This document shows positions 26,020-37,275 of a DNA stretch of 64,000 bases, in pieces. The notes beneath the pieces are model-generated. The model did not search any database. It was not told the DNA's origin and was given only the letters and a program-made list of their open reading frames with translations. The stretch covers positions 62,001-126,000 of the forward strand of contig JAERSO010000026.1 of the NCBI GenBank assembly GCA_016845585.1, given 5' to 3'. The stretch is from Acidimicrobiaceae bacterium. Its GTDB lineage: Bacteria; Actinomycetota; Acidimicrobiia; Acidimicrobiales; Aldehydirespiratoraceae. The translations under genes were made by a program, and so were the position numbers. Position 1 is the first letter of the stretch. The number at the start of each line of letters is the position of its first letter.

Positions 26020-26194
26020 TCATCGGCTTGGAAGGTCGGCATGCGTGACCGTACTGTGGCCGCCGGTCGCACGAAATCGCGTCCACGCGCGAGTGTCGTT
26101 GTGGTCCCGGCCCTCTAGGCTTGTCTGTCGGTCCTGAAGCCCATTTCTTCGGCTCGGGCCACTTACAGTTCTCTTCAACTTCCGCGGAGGAAGC
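26020..26194 (+). promoter_or_regulatory. Upstream region of rplM with possible -10 box
   Basis: TACAGT at 26164-26169 is a plausible -10 hexamer about 25 bp before the start, and CGGAGGAA precedes the rplM GTG as a good ribosome binding site. I find no convincing -35 at the right distance. The rest of the region holds no gene I can support. Confidence 0.35.
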
Positions 26195-26650
26195 GTGACT
26201 ACCTACACCCCGAAGGCCGGCGAGATCGAGCGTGCGTGGCACGTCGTCGACGCCGAAGGCCTCGTTCTCGGTCGCCTTGCCACCGAAGTCGCCAACATCT
26301 TGCGCGGCAAGCACAAGGCCACTTACACGCCCAACATCGACACCGGCGATCACGTCATCATCGTGAATGCCGACAAGATCGTCCTCACCGCAGGCAAGGC
26401 CGACAAGAAGCTCGTGCATCGTCACAGCGGCTACCCGGGTGGCCTCAAGAGCGAGACCTACGCCCACAAGCTCGCTCGCAAGCCCGAGCAGGCCGTGATG
26501 GATTCCATCCGCGGCATGATCCCCAAGACCCGTCTCGGTCGGGCCCAGATCTCCAAGCTGAAGGTCTACGCCGGCCCGACGCACCCGCATGCGGCTCAGA
26601 ACCCGCAGCCCCTCGAAATCGAACACGCCCGCTATCGGGCCCGCGCCTGA
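26195..26650 (+). CDS. rplM: 50S ribosomal protein L13
   Basis: L13 is an early-assembly 50S protein. The GTG at 26195, preceded by CGGAGGAA, gives 151 residues starting [20 protein letters not shown]. Family signatures are [33 protein letters not shown] and [19 protein letters not shown]. It is paired with rpsI (14 bp apart), the universal arrangement. Confidence 0.97.
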   Translation: MTTYTPKAGEIERAWHVVDAEGLVLGRLATEVANILRGKHKATYTPNIDTGDHVIIVNADKIVLTAGKADKKLVHRHSGYPGGLKSETYAHKLARKPEQAVMDSIRGMIPKTRLGRAQISKLKVYAGPTHPHAAQNPQPLEIEHARYRARA

Positions 26651-26664
26651 TCAGGAATCCTGCG

Positions 26665-27057
26665 ATGACCACTCCTCTCGTTCAGACCACCGGCCGCCGC
26701 AAGCGCTCTGTCGCTCGTGTTCGTGTCCGTTCCGGTTCCGGCACCGTCACCGTCAACGGCCGTGAGGTCGCCGACTACTTCCCGGCGCTCACCCACCAGA
26801 TGAGCATCGTCGAGCCCATGACGGTCACCGAGACCGCCGAGGCCTACGACATCGACGCCACGATCCACGGCGGCGGCACCACCGGTCAGGCCGGCGCTCT
26901 ACGGCTCGGCATCGCCCGAGCCCTCGTCAGCCTCGATCCGGAGCACCGTGAGGCGCTCAAGCGCGCCGGCTTCCTCACTCGCGATCCCCGCAAGAAGGAA
27001 TCCAAGAAGTACGGCCTCAAGAAGGCCCGCAAGGCTCCGCAGTACAGCAAGCGCTAG
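26665..27057 (+). CDS. rpsI: 30S ribosomal protein S9
   Basis: The C-terminal tail of S9 reaches the P-site tRNA anticodon. The ATG at 26665 gives 130 residues starting [20 protein letters not shown]; the longer open frame overlapping rplM is rejected. It contains [19 protein letters not shown] and ends [12 protein letters not shown] with the conserved KR tail. It precedes glmM, as in many actinobacteria. Confidence 0.97.
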   Translation: MTTPLVQTTGRRKRSVARVRVRSGSGTVTVNGREVADYFPALTHQMSIVEPMTVTETAEAYDIDATIHGGGTTGQAGALRLGIARALVSLDPEHREALKRAGFLTRDPRKKESKKYGLKKARKAPQYSKR

Positions 27058-27101
27058 CGCGGCACCCACCTTCGGAATCGACCACGGTCGATACTGGTGC
27101 T

Positions 27102-28424
27102 GTGACACTTCGTTTCGGAACGGACGGGATGCGCGGCGACGCGCGCACCGAGTTGACCCATCCCCTGGTTGCCGCGTTGTCGCAGGCCGCCGCGGAGATC
27201 CTCGGCGGCGATGGGTTCGCCGTTGGGGCCGACACTCGTGAGTCCGGCCCAGAGCTGGTCTCGGCGATCCATGCCGGTGTGCGACGCGCCGGTGGCTCCT
27301 CGGTCGACCTCGGCGTTCTGCCGACGCCAGCCGTTGCCTTGTGGTGCGCGCGTCACGACGTTGCCGGTGCGATGGTGTCGGCGTCGCACAACCCGTGGCA
27401 TGACAACGGCGTGAAGTTCTTCGCGCCGGGTGGTGCGAAGCTCAGCGACGAGATCCAGGATCGAATCCAGGAGCGTTTCGACGTCCTCCTCGGTGGTCCG
27501 GCCCCGGACCCCGCGGACGGGGTCGATCGGCATGCCGCCGCCGCCGCCGCCCACGTGGCCGCCGTCGTGGGAAGCGTGGAACCAGGATGCCTCACCGGCC
27601 TGCGGCTGGTGATCGACTGCGCCAACGGTGCCGTCTTCGACATTGCCCCCGGGGCCCTCCGCGCGCTCGGGGCAGAAGTGATCGTCGTTGCCGCCGAGCC
27701 CGATGGCCGCAACATCAACGACGGCTGCGGCTCGACCCACCCCGAGCGCCTGCAGGCTCGGGTGGTTGCCGAAGGCGCCCATGTCGGGCTTGCGTTCGAT
27801 GGTGACGCCGATCGCCTGCTCGCCGTCGATCACACGGGCACCTTGATCGATGGCGATGAGATCATCGCCATCTGTGCGCTCGACGCTCATTCACGCGGAG
27901 TGCTGACCGGTGATGCGGTGGTGGTCACCGTCATGACCAACCTCGGATTCCGGCGATCGATGGCCGCGGCCGGCATCGACGTCGTCGACACGAAGGTCGG
28001 CGACCGCTATGTGCTGGAGGAGCTCGACGCTCGCGGACTCGCGCTGGGAGGGGAGCAGAGCGGCCATGTCATCTTCCGGACCCTGGCGGCCACCGGTGAC
28101 GGTCTCTTGACCGCCGTGCAGCTCCTTGCCGCGGTACAGCGAGCCGGTCGGCCCCTAGCCGAACTGGCCGCGGCGGCGATGACCCGCTTGCCGCAGGTAC
28201 TCCAGAACGTTCGGGTGGCCTCGCATCCCGATGACCTCGATGAGCAGTTGATGCCCCTGGTCGCCGCTGCGGAATTGCGGTTGGGCGACCGCGGTCGGAT
28301 TCTTGTCCGGCCCTCGGGGACCGAGCCGTTGATCCGCGTGATGGTCGAGGCCGAGACCGATGCGGAGGCGGCGATGGAGGCCGACGCACTGAGCGCGGCC
28401 GTCAGCGGACTCTTTGGCACCTAA
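27102..28424 (+). CDS. glmM: Phosphoglucosamine mutase
   Basis: GlmM converts glucosamine-6-P to glucosamine-1-P for peptidoglycan precursor synthesis. The 440-residue product starts at GTG 27102, 6 nt after GATACT, with RFGTDGMRGDARTELT at the N-terminus. The phosphoserine loop MVSASHNPWHDNGVKFF, the Mg site FDGDADRLLAVD, the sugar-binding GGEQSGHVIF and the phosphate-binding RPSGTEPLIRVMVEAE are all present, so activity is expected. The next gene encodes the GlmS-like protein, giving consecutive steps of the pathway. Confidence 0.95.
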   Translation: MTLRFGTDGMRGDARTELTHPLVAALSQAAAEILGGDGFAVGADTRESGPELVSAIHAGVRRAGGSSVDLGVLPTPAVALWCARHDVAGAMVSASHNPWHDNGVKFFAPGGAKLSDEIQDRIQERFDVLLGGPAPDPADGVDRHAAAAAAHVAAVVGSVEPGCLTGLRLVIDCANGAVFDIAPGALRALGAEVIVVAAEPDGRNINDGCGSTHPERLQARVVAEGAHVGLAFDGDADRLLAVDHTGTLIDGDEIIAICALDAHSRGVLTGDAVVVTVMTNLGFRRSMAAAGIDVVDTKVGDRYVLEELDARGLALGGEQSGHVIFRTLAATGDGLLTAVQLLAAVQRAGRPLAELAAAAMTRLPQVLQNVRVASHPDDLDEQLMPLVAAAELRLGDRGRILVRPSGTEPLIRVMVEAETDAEAAMEADALSAAVSGLFGT

Positions 28425-28483
28425 ACTGCCGTGGTCGGGCGGCCGACTGAGTAACCAACTCTCACGCTCCGCGGAGGCACACC

Positions 28484-31400
28484 ATGTGCGGCATCATCGC
28501 CGTTGTACGACGGCCATCAACCCGACCGACCCCTTCTGCGGACGAGGTCGTGGATCTCGTCGCGGGGTTGGCTGAGTCGATCCCGGGGGCCGCGGACATC
28601 ACCGCCGCGTTGGCGGCGGCGGGCGACCGCTTGGCCGAGGCCGATGGACTCCTGCGAGGTGTTCCGGGCCTGCGGCTCATGGTCGCCGATCGGTCGCTGT
28701 CCTCATCACTCCAACACCACTGTGGAGCCCTGCGGGACGTCGTGGCTGCTGAAGAGGCCCGGCTCGAACGCGACGGTGGCCTCGAAACGAAGGAGCTCGA
28801 GGCCCGCAACCATGAGTTCATCCGCGTACGCGACGGCATCTGGGCCATCACCCGAGATCGTCTCCGCGCTGCCGAGGTGGTCACATCGCTCAGCGGCGGT
28901 GCCACCGACACCGGTGCGCTCGGCGCGTTCCTCTCGATCCACCAGGCGTTGTCCGCGCTCGATCGCCTCGAGGTCCGCGGCCGGGACTCCGCTGGCCTCC
29001 ACCTGCTGATCCATGATCATGCCCTCGATCTCTCCGACCCGGCCGTGCAGGCCGAGATCGCCCGTCGGTCGGGCGACGTCGACTACGGCACTGGCTCGGT
29101 TCGTGTTGTCGACGGCGTCTTGAGCATCGTCCACAAGACCGCTGCGGAGATCGGCGAGCTCGGCGACAACACCGCGGTTCTCCGCGATGGCTTCGCCTCG
29201 GACAACCTCCTGCATCGCGCACTGGCGAACGAGACGGCTCGCACCCTCGTGCTCGGTCATACGCGCTGGGCATCGATCGGCATCATCTCGGAGCCCAACG
29301 CGCATCCGCTCAACAGCGAGCTGCTCGACGCAGAAGGTCCGTATGTCGTGGGCGCGCTCAACGGTGACGTCGACAACTTCGCCGATCTCATCGCGGAGGA
29401 GGGCGTCACCATCCCGACGGCGATCACCACCGACGCCAAGGTGATCCCGAGTCTGATGAGCCGGCGTCTGGCCGACGGCCTCGAATCAGCAGAAGCCTTC
29501 CGCCGTACCGTCGCCACCTTCGAAGGGTCAGTGGCGATCGGCGCGTCCACCGCGGCCGCCCCCGATCGCCTCCAGCTCGCTCTGCGCGGCTCCGGACAAG
29601 CGATCTATGTCGGCCTCGCCGACGATGCCTACATCGTCGCCAGTGAGCCCTACGGCGTGGTGGAGGAGACGGCCCGCTACATCCGCATGGATGGTGAGAC
29701 GCCGGGCAATCTCGAGAACCCGAATGCAAGCCGGGGCCAGATCCTCGAGCTCGACGGCACCCGTGCCGGCAGTCTCGACGGCATCCTGCGCCGGGCGTAC
29801 GACGGCACCGATCTACCGGTCACCGACGAGGATGTCGCCGTCGCCCAGATCACCACTCGAGACATCGACCGTGGTGATCACCCGCACTACCTGATGAAGG
29901 AGATCGGCGAGGCGCCGACATCGTTCCGAAAGACCCTGCGGGGCAAGATCATCGAGACAGCTGATGGCCCGAGGGTCACGCTCGATCACGAGATCGTGCC
30001 CGACGATGTTCGCACCGGTCTGCAAGACGGTTCGATCAACCGCGTTCTGGTGATTGGTCAAGGAACGGCCGCTGTCGCCGGCCAGTCGCTCGCGGCAGCG
30101 CTCCAGGCGCTCGTCCCGACGGGCGAGGTTCATGCCGAAGCGATTCTCGCCACCGAGCTGTCCGGCTTCGAGCTGCGGCCCGACATGCGCGACACGCTGA
30201 TCGTCGCGGTCAGCCAGTCGGGCACCACCACCGACACCAACCGCACCGTCGACATCGTGCGCAATCGGGGTGCGAAGGTCATCGCCATCGTCAACCGGCG
30301 CGGGAGCGATCTCACCGATCGAGCCGATGGCGTGCTCTACACCTCTGATGGTCGCGACGTGGAGATGAGCGTTGCCTCCACGAAGGCGTTCTACTCCCAG
30401 ATCGCCGCCGGTCTCCTCCTCGCGGTCACCATCGCCGACGAGGTGCTCGGCGAGGAAGGCTTGGCGGATCGCCGTCAGCTCGTGTCGGGGATCATGTCGA
30501 TGCCCGAGTTGCTCGAGACGGTCATCGGTCGTCGTGAGATCATCGGCGAGGCCGCACGGCAGTTCGCCCCGTCCCGTCGCTACTGGGCGATCGTCGGCAA
30601 CGGCGCGAACAAGATCGCGGCCGAGGAAGTGCGGATCAAGCTGTCCGAGCTCTGCTACAAGTCGATCGCCTGCGACTCGACCGAGGACAAGAAGCACATC
30701 GACCTGTCCTCCGAGCCGCTCATCCTCGTGTGTGCCGCTGGCCTGTCGGGTTCGACTGCCGACGACGTGGCCAAGGAGGTGGCGATCTTCCGGGCGCACA
30801 AGGCCGCTCCGATCGTGGTCGCCGACGAGGACGAAGGCCGGTTCGACAGTGCGCTGGCCGTGCTGCCGGTGCCCGCCGTGGATGCCCGACTCGGGTTCAT
30901 CCTGTCCGCGATGGCCGGTCACCTGTTCGGCTACGAGGTTGCCCTGGCGATCGACGCCCAGGCCCATCCGATGCGCGAAGCCCGTAGTGCCATCGAACAG
31001 GCGGCCGCCCGCACCGACATCACCGGTGAGGCTGCGCTGGCCTCGGTGGGTGGTGTGCTCGAACGCTCTGCCGCTGCGTTCTTCGATGGTGTGCGTAGCG
31101 GCACCTACAACGGTCATCTCGAGGCCTCGACAGCCGTGCGCATCGGCTCGCTCCTGCGCTTCGCTCTCGGCTCGGTGCCGCTGGAGTCGTATCAGATCGA
31201 GTACGGCAAGGTCGGTACGCCGGCTGTGGTCCTCGACGATCTGGCCGCCGCACTCACGCTTGGCATCGAGGAGCTCACTCGCCCGATCGATGCCATCAAA
31301 CATCAGGCGAAGACGGTCACCGTCGGCATTTCCCGCAGCGACGAGACCTTGCTCGACGTGGCCCTCGCCTCGGCGGCGCTCGAAGCCGGCGCACCTCGCG

Positions 31401-31918
31401 ACCGCCTCAGCTACGCCTCGCTTCGCACGCTGGCGGATCTGGACCCGGCGATCGGCGAAGTGGTGGGCCACACCCGCTACCGAATCGAAGGTTTGGACGA
31501 GGACGGCAAGGGGGAGGCGCGGATCGTGGTCGTCGACCGTGGCGGCATCTCCCGTAACATCCCCTCGCGCACCGATCGCAATTCCAGCCTGCGCGGCACC
31601 AAGCATCAGGTCGCCTTCGAGCGGCGTGTCTTCGTCGCCCGAGGCCGCAGCGATGACCGCCCGGTGATCTTCATTCCCGAGCTCAAGGACAATGTCACCA
31701 CTGGTATGACGCTGCTCCAGGTGAAGTTCGTCGATGGCTTGTCGCCCGGTGCGGCCCGTGGCGTGCTCCAGGGGTACCGGCATCGCTACAGCGCGCTGCG
31801 CGACGCGGTGACGGAGACCGAACCGACCTTCCGCGAGGACATCCTCGCGGATCAGTCGGTGAGCGACCTGTTGACGCTGCCGATCAATGATCTCGCCGAC
31901 CGTTGGCGGCTCAGCTGA
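28484..31918 (+). CDS. Giant GlmS-like glutamine amidotransferase/SIS protein (1144 aa)
   Basis: GlmS makes glucosamine-6-P from fructose-6-P and glutamine; typical length is about 610. This protein keeps the Ntn nucleophile Cys2 (MCGIIAVV), but about 135 helical, Ala/Glu-rich residues separate it from LDRLEVRGRDSAG (160-171). The glutaminase signature is GHTRWASIGIISEPNAHPLN (258-277). KEIGEAPTSFRKTLRGK (472-488) and a SIS domain with SQSGTTTDT and VASTKAF follow. A second SIS domain (about 690-840) is altered where the ELKHGP motif is expected. The last 295 residues (GLSPGAARGVLQGYRHRY near the end) match nothing I recognise. CGGAGG precedes the ATG. Proximity to glmM supports an amino-sugar role, but the product is uncertain. 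Confidence 0.8.
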   Translation: MCGIIAVVRRPSTRPTPSADEVVDLVAGLAESIPGAADITAALAAAGDRLAEADGLLRGVPGLRLMVADRSLSSSLQHHCGALRDVVAAEEARLERDGGLETKELEARNHEFIRVRDGIWAITRDRLRAAEVVTSLSGGATDTGALGAFLSIHQALSALDRLEVRGRDSAGLHLLIHDHALDLSDPAVQAEIARRSGDVDYGTGSVRVVDGVLSIVHKTAAEIGELGDNTAVLRDGFASDNLLHRALANETARTLVLGHTRWASIGIISEPNAHPLNSELLDAEGPYVVGALNGDVDNFADLIAEEGVTIPTAITTDAKVIPSLMSRRLADGLESAEAFRRTVATFEGSVAIGASTAAAPDRLQLALRGSGQAIYVGLADDAYIVASEPYGVVEETARYIRMDGETPGNLENPNASRGQILELDGTRAGSLDGILRRAYDGTDLPVTDEDVAVAQITTRDIDRGDHPHYLMKEIGEAPTSFRKTLRGKIIETADGPRVTLDHEIVPDDVRTGLQDGSINRVLVIGQGTAAVAGQSLAAALQALVPTGEVHAEAILATELSGFELRPDMRDTLIVAVSQSGTTTDTNRTVDIVRNRGAKVIAIVNRRGSDLTDRADGVLYTSDGRDVEMSVASTKAFYSQIAAGLLLAVTIADEVLGEEGLADRRQLVSGIMSMPELLETVIGRREIIGEAARQFAPSRRYWAIVGNGANKIAAEEVRIKLSELCYKSIACDSTEDKKHIDLSSEPLILVCAAGLSGSTADDVAKEVAIFRAHKAAPIVVADEDEGRFDSALAVLPVPAVDARLGFILSAMAGHLFGYEVALAIDAQAHPMREARSAIEQAAARTDITGEAALASVGGVLERSAAAFFDGVRSGTYNGHLEASTAVRIGSLLRFALGSVPLESYQIEYGKVGTPAVVLDDLAAALTLGIEELTRPIDAIKHQAKTVTVGISRSDETLLDVALASAALEAGAPRDRLSYASLRTLADLDPAIGEVVGHTRYRIEGLDEDGKGEARIVVVDRGGISRNIPSRTDRNSSLRGTKHQVAFERRVFVARGRSDDRPVIFIPELKDNVTTGMTLLQVKFVDGLSPGAARGVLQGYRHRYSALRDAVTETEPTFREDILADQSVSDLLTLPINDLADRWRLS

Positions 31919-31946
31919 TCGCAGTCGGGCCGGTAGGGTCCCGAGT

Positions 31947-32318
31947 GTGATCGGGATCGGAACCGACCTCGTCGACATCGACCGGATGCGTGATGTGCTG
32001 GCGCGCACTCCGGGCATGGTGGATCGCCTGTTCTGCCCGGACGAACAGGCCTACGCCGACAAGTCCGCCGATCCCGCTCGTCCATACGCGGCGCGCTTCG
32101 CAGCAAAGGAGGCGGTCCTGAAGTCGCTGGGCCTGGGTCTCGGGGGCATGCGGTTCGCCGAGATCGAGGTCGTGCGCTTTCCCGACGGTCATCCCGAACT
32201 CGTGCTGCACGGCGATGCTGCCGCCGTCGCCGAACAGCATGGCGCTGCCAGATTCCTCATCTCGCTCAGTCACACCGACACACTTGCCCAGGCGATGGTG
32301 GTCGCCCTCGCGTCGTGA
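31947..32318 (+). CDS. acpS: Holo-ACP synthase
   Basis: AcpS transfers phosphopantetheine from CoA to acyl carrier protein. The GTG at 31947 gives 123 residues starting MIGIGTDLVDIDRMRDVLAR, the exact family N-terminus with the Mg-binding Asp; TAGGGT lies 7 nt upstream. RPYAARFAAKEAVLKSLGLG is the second signature, with the conserved Glu. The stop overlaps the start of the NAD(P)HX repair gene (GTGA), a pairing common in bacteria. Confidence 0.95.
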   Translation: MIGIGTDLVDIDRMRDVLARTPGMVDRLFCPDEQAYADKSADPARPYAARFAAKEAVLKSLGLGLGGMRFAEIEVVRFPDGHPELVLHGDAAAVAEQHGAARFLISLSHTDTLAQAMVVALAS

Positions 32319-33651
32319 TCCCGGTCGTCACGCCGGCGGAGATGGCGGCGATCGATGCAGCCGCGCCGGAACCGGTCGAGGAACTGATCGATCGAGCCGC
32401 GCGCGCGGTGGCTCTCGAAGCCGTCCGCATGCTCGGCGGCACCTACGGACGACGCGTGGTCGTCGTCGCCGGGCCGGGCAACAATGGTGCGGATGGTCGC
32501 GTGGCCGCGGGGCACCTCGCTCGACGAGGGGTCCGCGTGCGCGTTCATGATGTGGTGAGCGCCCCGCAGGAGATCAGGGACGTCGACGTCGTGATCGATG
32601 CCGCATTCGGCACCGGGCTCTCGCGCCCCTACGACTTCCCGGCTGTCGGGCCGGGAGTCAGGGTGCTGGCGGTGGACATTCCGTCTGGCGTGGATGGTCT
32701 GACCGGCGAGTTGGTCGGGCGGCCGGTGGTCGCCGATCGCACCATCACGTTCGCAGCACTCAAGCCGGGGTTGGTTCTCGAGCCCGGTCGTTCGCACTGT
32801 GGCGTCGTGACGGTGGCCGACATCGGCCTCGACGTCGTCCGTGCCTCCGCCTCGGTTGTCGAGCACGAGGATCTCGCCGGCTGGATCCCGCCCCGACCGG
32901 CCGATGACCACAAATGGCGCACCGCCGTGCGAGTGATCGGCGGCAGTGTCGGCATGGAGGGTGCGGCTCATCTGGCGGCTTCGGCCGCGCAACGAGCCGG
33001 GGCCGGGCTCGTTCAGCTCGCGTGCCCGGGAGGCTCAACCAGCGGCGGCCCAGTCGAAGCCGTGGGTCATCCCCTCCCGACCATGGGCTGGGGTGCAGAA
33101 GCCGCCGCGAACGTCGAGCGTCTCAGCGCCGTGCTCATCGGGCCGGGCCTCGGCCGCGATGATCCCGTCTCCATCGATTCGGTGCTGGCCGTCGACCTCC
33201 CCCTCGTGATCGACGGCGATGCGCTGGTCCCGGAGCTTGCGGAGACACTGCGGCAACGGTCGGCATCCACGGTGCTCACGCCGCATGACGGCGAGTGGCG
33301 CCGGCTCGGTGCTGACACGGGCCCAGATCGGATGGAAGCGACGCGCGCGATGGCCCGTGAGACCGGAGCCGCCGTGGTGCGCAAGGGTCCGACCACGGTC
33401 GTCGCCGCTCCCACGGGCGAGGTCCGGATCATCACCGCCGGCACGGCGGCGCTGGCCACTGCCGGGACCGGCGACGTCCTGGCGGGCCTGGTCGTCGGCC
33501 TGCTCGCCCGGGGGGTCACGGCGTTCGATGCGGCGTCGGCGGCGGTGCAGCTGCACGCCGAGGCGGCCGCGCTGCACCCTGCGGGGCTCGTCGCCGGCGA
33601 TCTTCTCAACCGGCTCCCACAGGTCCTCGCTCGGATCGGCGAGGCTCCGAC

Positions 33652-33655
<4 letters not shown>
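32315..33655 (+). CDS. nnr: Bifunctional NAD(P)HX epimerase/dehydratase
   Basis: Repairs hydrated NADH and NADPH. The 446-residue product fuses the epimerase (N-terminal about 200 residues, VVVVAGPGNNGADGRVAAGH) to the ADP/ATP-dependent dehydratase (C-terminal 240, VIDGDALVPELAETL, LTPHDGEWRRLG, ATAGTGDVLAGLVVGLLARG). It starts at a GTG overlapping acpS and its stop overlaps the alr ATG, forming a coupled run. The N-terminal epimerase is a little shorter than usual but its phosphate-binding loop is intact. Confidence 0.94.
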
Positions 33656-34739
<1,084 letters not shown>

Positions 34740-34743
<4 letters not shown>

Positions 34744-35876
34744 CTGCCCAGACAGCTCGGATCGCACTGGTCGAGCCGTTCCTGGGTGGCTCCCATCGTG
34801 CGTGGGCCGAAGGTTGGCAGGCGGCGAGCCACCACACCATCGACATCGTCGGCCACGCGGCGCACGCCTGGCGATGGCGCATGCGAGGAAGCGCGGTGAC
34901 CCTCGCTGCCGAGGTCGGGGCGCTCGTCGTCGACCAGGGAGCACCTGATGTTCTCGTGGCAACCGACATGGTCGACCTGGCCGCGCTGCTGGGACTCACG
35001 AGGCGATCGCTCGCGCCCGTGCCGGCGGTGCTCTATCTCCACGAGAACCAGCTGACGTATCCCCGTCAGATCGACGAACCGCTCGATCACGGACTCGTGT
35101 GGTCGTTGTGGCGCAGCATGCTCGCTGCGGATGAGATCTGGTTCAATTCGTCGTTTCACCGCGACGAACTCTTTGCCGCCCTGCCCGATTTCCTGGCATC
35201 GGTGCCTGACCACGACCACCTCCACCTGTTGGATGGAGTGGCGGCCCGATCGTCGGTGCGGCCGGTGGGAATCGATGCAACCACGCTCTTCGACGCCGGT
35301 CGGCGGCACGAATCGGCCGGGCACCCACTGATCCTCAGCAACCAACGCTGGCACCACGACAAGGACGTCGGTGCGGTGCTCCGTGCACTGCTTCGGGCCG
35401 CCGAGGACGGGTTCGACTTCCGAGTGGCGGTCGTCGGCGACGACGCGGCTGGCCAGGCCGAGGTGCTCGACCCGATGATCGACCGGCTCGGCGACCGGGT
35501 GGTCGCTCGGGGGCTTCAAGCGCGGGCACGGTACGAGGAACTCCTGCACTCGTCCGACGTCGTCGTCTCGGCCGCCACCAACGAGTTCTTCGGGATCGCC
35601 GTGGCCGAAGCGGTGGCCTGCGGTGCGTGGCCCGTCGTACCCGATGCGCTGGCGTACCGCGAAGTGATTCCTGATCGTTTCCACGATGACTGCCTCTACG
35701 AGCGGGGTCGTCTCGGAACGGCGCTGCGCTCGGTCATCGAGCGGGTGGGCCGTGCCGATCGGGCGATCGAGGGCTTGGCGCAGACCATGACCCGATTCGA
35801 CTGGTCGATCGTGGCGTCGTCCTACGATGGTGCGATTGACGAGATCGTGGCCGGAGGGTCGGGTCGGGCGCACTAG
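34740..35876 (+). CDS. tRNA-queuosine mannosyltransferase-like glycosyltransferase (DUF3524)
   Basis: A GT4-type glycosyltransferase of 378 residues. The N-terminus IALVEPFLGGSHRAWAEGW and the LYLHENQLTYPRQ motif match the QTMAN/GTDC1 family, whose vertebrate member mannosylates queuosine in tRNA(Asp). LSNQRWHHDKDVGAVLRAL and the GT4 donor motif EFFGIAVAEAVACGAWPVVP are present. The GTG start at 34740 overlaps the alr stop. I do not know whether this organism makes queuosine; the bacterial substrate is not established to me, so the functional name is by homology. Downstream is an unlinked P1 peptidase gene with its own -10 box. Confidence 0.8.
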
Positions 35877-35887
35877 CGTCGGTCATC

Positions 35888-36799
35888 GTGAACGGAGAGA
35901 TCGAGGAACTCCTCGTCGGCCACTGGACCGATGGTGCGGCGAAGACGGGATGCACGGTCATCCGCTTCCCGGCCGGCACGGTCGCTTCCGGCGAGGTCCG
36001 TGGCGGCGCTCCTGCGACGCGTGAGTTCGCGCTGCTCGACCCGTCACGGCTCGTCCAACACGTCGACGCGGTCGTCCTGTCGGGCGGCTCTGCCTACGGC
36101 CTCCGAGCGTGTGATGGGGTGGTCGACGCGCTCCGATCAGAGGGGGTTGGCTTCACCACTGCTGCCGGGGTGGTCCCGATCGTGGTCGGGATGGCCCTCT
36201 TCGATCTCGGCGTGGGACGCGCTGACGCCTGGCCGGACGCGAAGTCGGGCGCGGCGGCGCTGGCCTCGGCCTCGACTTCGCCGCCTGGCGGCGCCGTGGG
36301 CGCCGGAACCGGGGCGACCATCAACAAGTGGCGGGGCGCCGATGCGGTGATGCCGGGTGGGATCGGCATTGTGACGCTCGCCGAAGACGATCTCGTCGTG
36401 ACCGCGATCGTTGCGGTGAACGCTGCGGGAGGAATCGACGACGGGTCCGTGGTCGCCGAGGTCCTCGACGGCTCATTCTCGTGGAGGCCTCCAGAGCGCT
36501 TCGGTGTCGACGAGGGAGTCGGCAACACGATCATCGGGGTGGTGATCACCAATGCCGCCCTGTCGAAGTCGGACTGCCACCTCGTGGCTCAGGGCGCCCA
36601 CGACGGGCTCGCCCGTGCCATCGCGCCGCCACACATGCGTTCCGATGGCGATGCCTTCGTCGCGGCTGCCACAGGGGCCGTCGAGGCCGGTGACGTCGAC
36701 CATGTCCGATGGCTCGCCCTGGTGGCCGTGGAGCAGGCCATTCGACGCGGGGTCGGTAGCCTCGATGCAATGGAGCCGAACCCGGACACGACGTCATGA
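35888..36799 (+). CDS. P1-family (DmpA/NylC-type) peptidase
   Basis: Ntn-type hydrolase of 303 residues related to the aminopeptidase DmpA and nylon-oligomer hydrolase NylC, which self-cleave to expose a nucleophile. VVLSGGSAYGLRACDGVVDA, VGAGTGATINKWRG and the segment VGNTIIGVVITNAALSKSD are recognisable. The Asn-Thr in the last motif is the likely autocleavage site by analogy with NylC. TAGCGT lies 8 nt before the GTG start, overlapping the stop of the preceding gene, which suggests a leaderless transcript. The stop overlaps tsaE (ATGA), so it heads the t6A gene run. The natural substrate is unknown. Confidence 0.85.
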   Translation: MNGEIEELLVGHWTDGAAKTGCTVIRFPAGTVASGEVRGGAPATREFALLDPSRLVQHVDAVVLSGGSAYGLRACDGVVDALRSEGVGFTTAAGVVPIVVGMALFDLGVGRADAWPDAKSGAAALASASTSPPGGAVGAGTGATINKWRGADAVMPGGIGIVTLAEDDLVVTAIVAVNAAGGIDDGSVVAEVLDGSFSWRPPERFGVDEGVGNTIIGVVITNAALSKSDCHLVAQGAHDGLARAIAPPHMRSDGDAFVAAATGAVEAGDVDHVRWLALVAVEQAIRRGVGSLDAMEPNPDTTS

Positions 36800-37275
36800 T
36801 CGTGTGTGCCACCGACAGCGTCGATGGCACCAGAGCGCTCGCGGCAGCGGTCGCCGAGTTGGTGGTCGAGGGCGATCTGATCGTCCTCGTCGGTGATCTG
36901 GGAGCCGGTAAGACCGCGTTCACACAGGGATTCGCTCGGGCGCTCGGCGTGGACGAGCCCGTCACCAGCCCGACCTTCACCCTGGCCAACCGGTACCGGG
37001 GATCGATGACGGTCAACCATCTCGACGCCTACCGGGTCGAAGCACTCGGTGAGGCCGAGGATCTGGCGATCCCCGAGCTCCTGGAGGACGGCGTCACCCT
37101 GGTGGAGTGGGGCGACAACATCCTTCCCGCGCTCCCGGCCGGTCATCTCGAGGTCCGGATCACGCTCGGCGACGGCGATGACGATCGCATCCTCGAGCTC
37201 ACGCCGGCCGGTCCGGTGTGGCAGGCCCGCTCCCGGTCACTCACGGAGACCCTCGATGCCTGGGTGGCCCGCTGA
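36796..37275 (+). CDS. tsaE: tRNA t6A synthesis ATPase TsaE
   Basis: TsaE is the ATPase that works with TsaB-TsaD to make t6A37 in ANN-decoding tRNAs. The 159-residue product has the P loop GDLGAGKTAFTQGFARALG, the switch region VTSPTFTLANRY, and HLDAYR with VEWGDNI near the metal site. It is translationally coupled to the P1 peptidase upstream and to tsaB downstream (TGATG). Confidence 0.95.
   Translation: MIVCATDSVDGTRALAAAVAELVVEGDLIVLVGDLGAGKTAFTQGFARALGVDEPVTSPTFTLANRYRGSMTVNHLDAYRVEALGEAEDLAIPELLEDGVTLVEWGDNILPALPAGHLEVRITLGDGDDDRILELTPAGPVWQARSRSLTETLDAWVAR

Noticed and set aside
25840-26118. Plus-strand open frames between truA and rplM
   Set aside because: Composition is not protein-like; the minus strand in another frame gives a clear VOC fragment instead.
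28484-31918. Idea that the GlmS-like gene is two genes joined by an error
   Set aside because: The frame is continuous with uniform codon use, and both SIS domains and the glutaminase are in order; no internal start with a good ribosome binding site was found at the domain borders.
29813-32017. A 734-residue open frame antisense to the GlmS-like gene
   Set aside because: Antisense mirror of codon bias with no recognisable domain, and it also crosses acpS.
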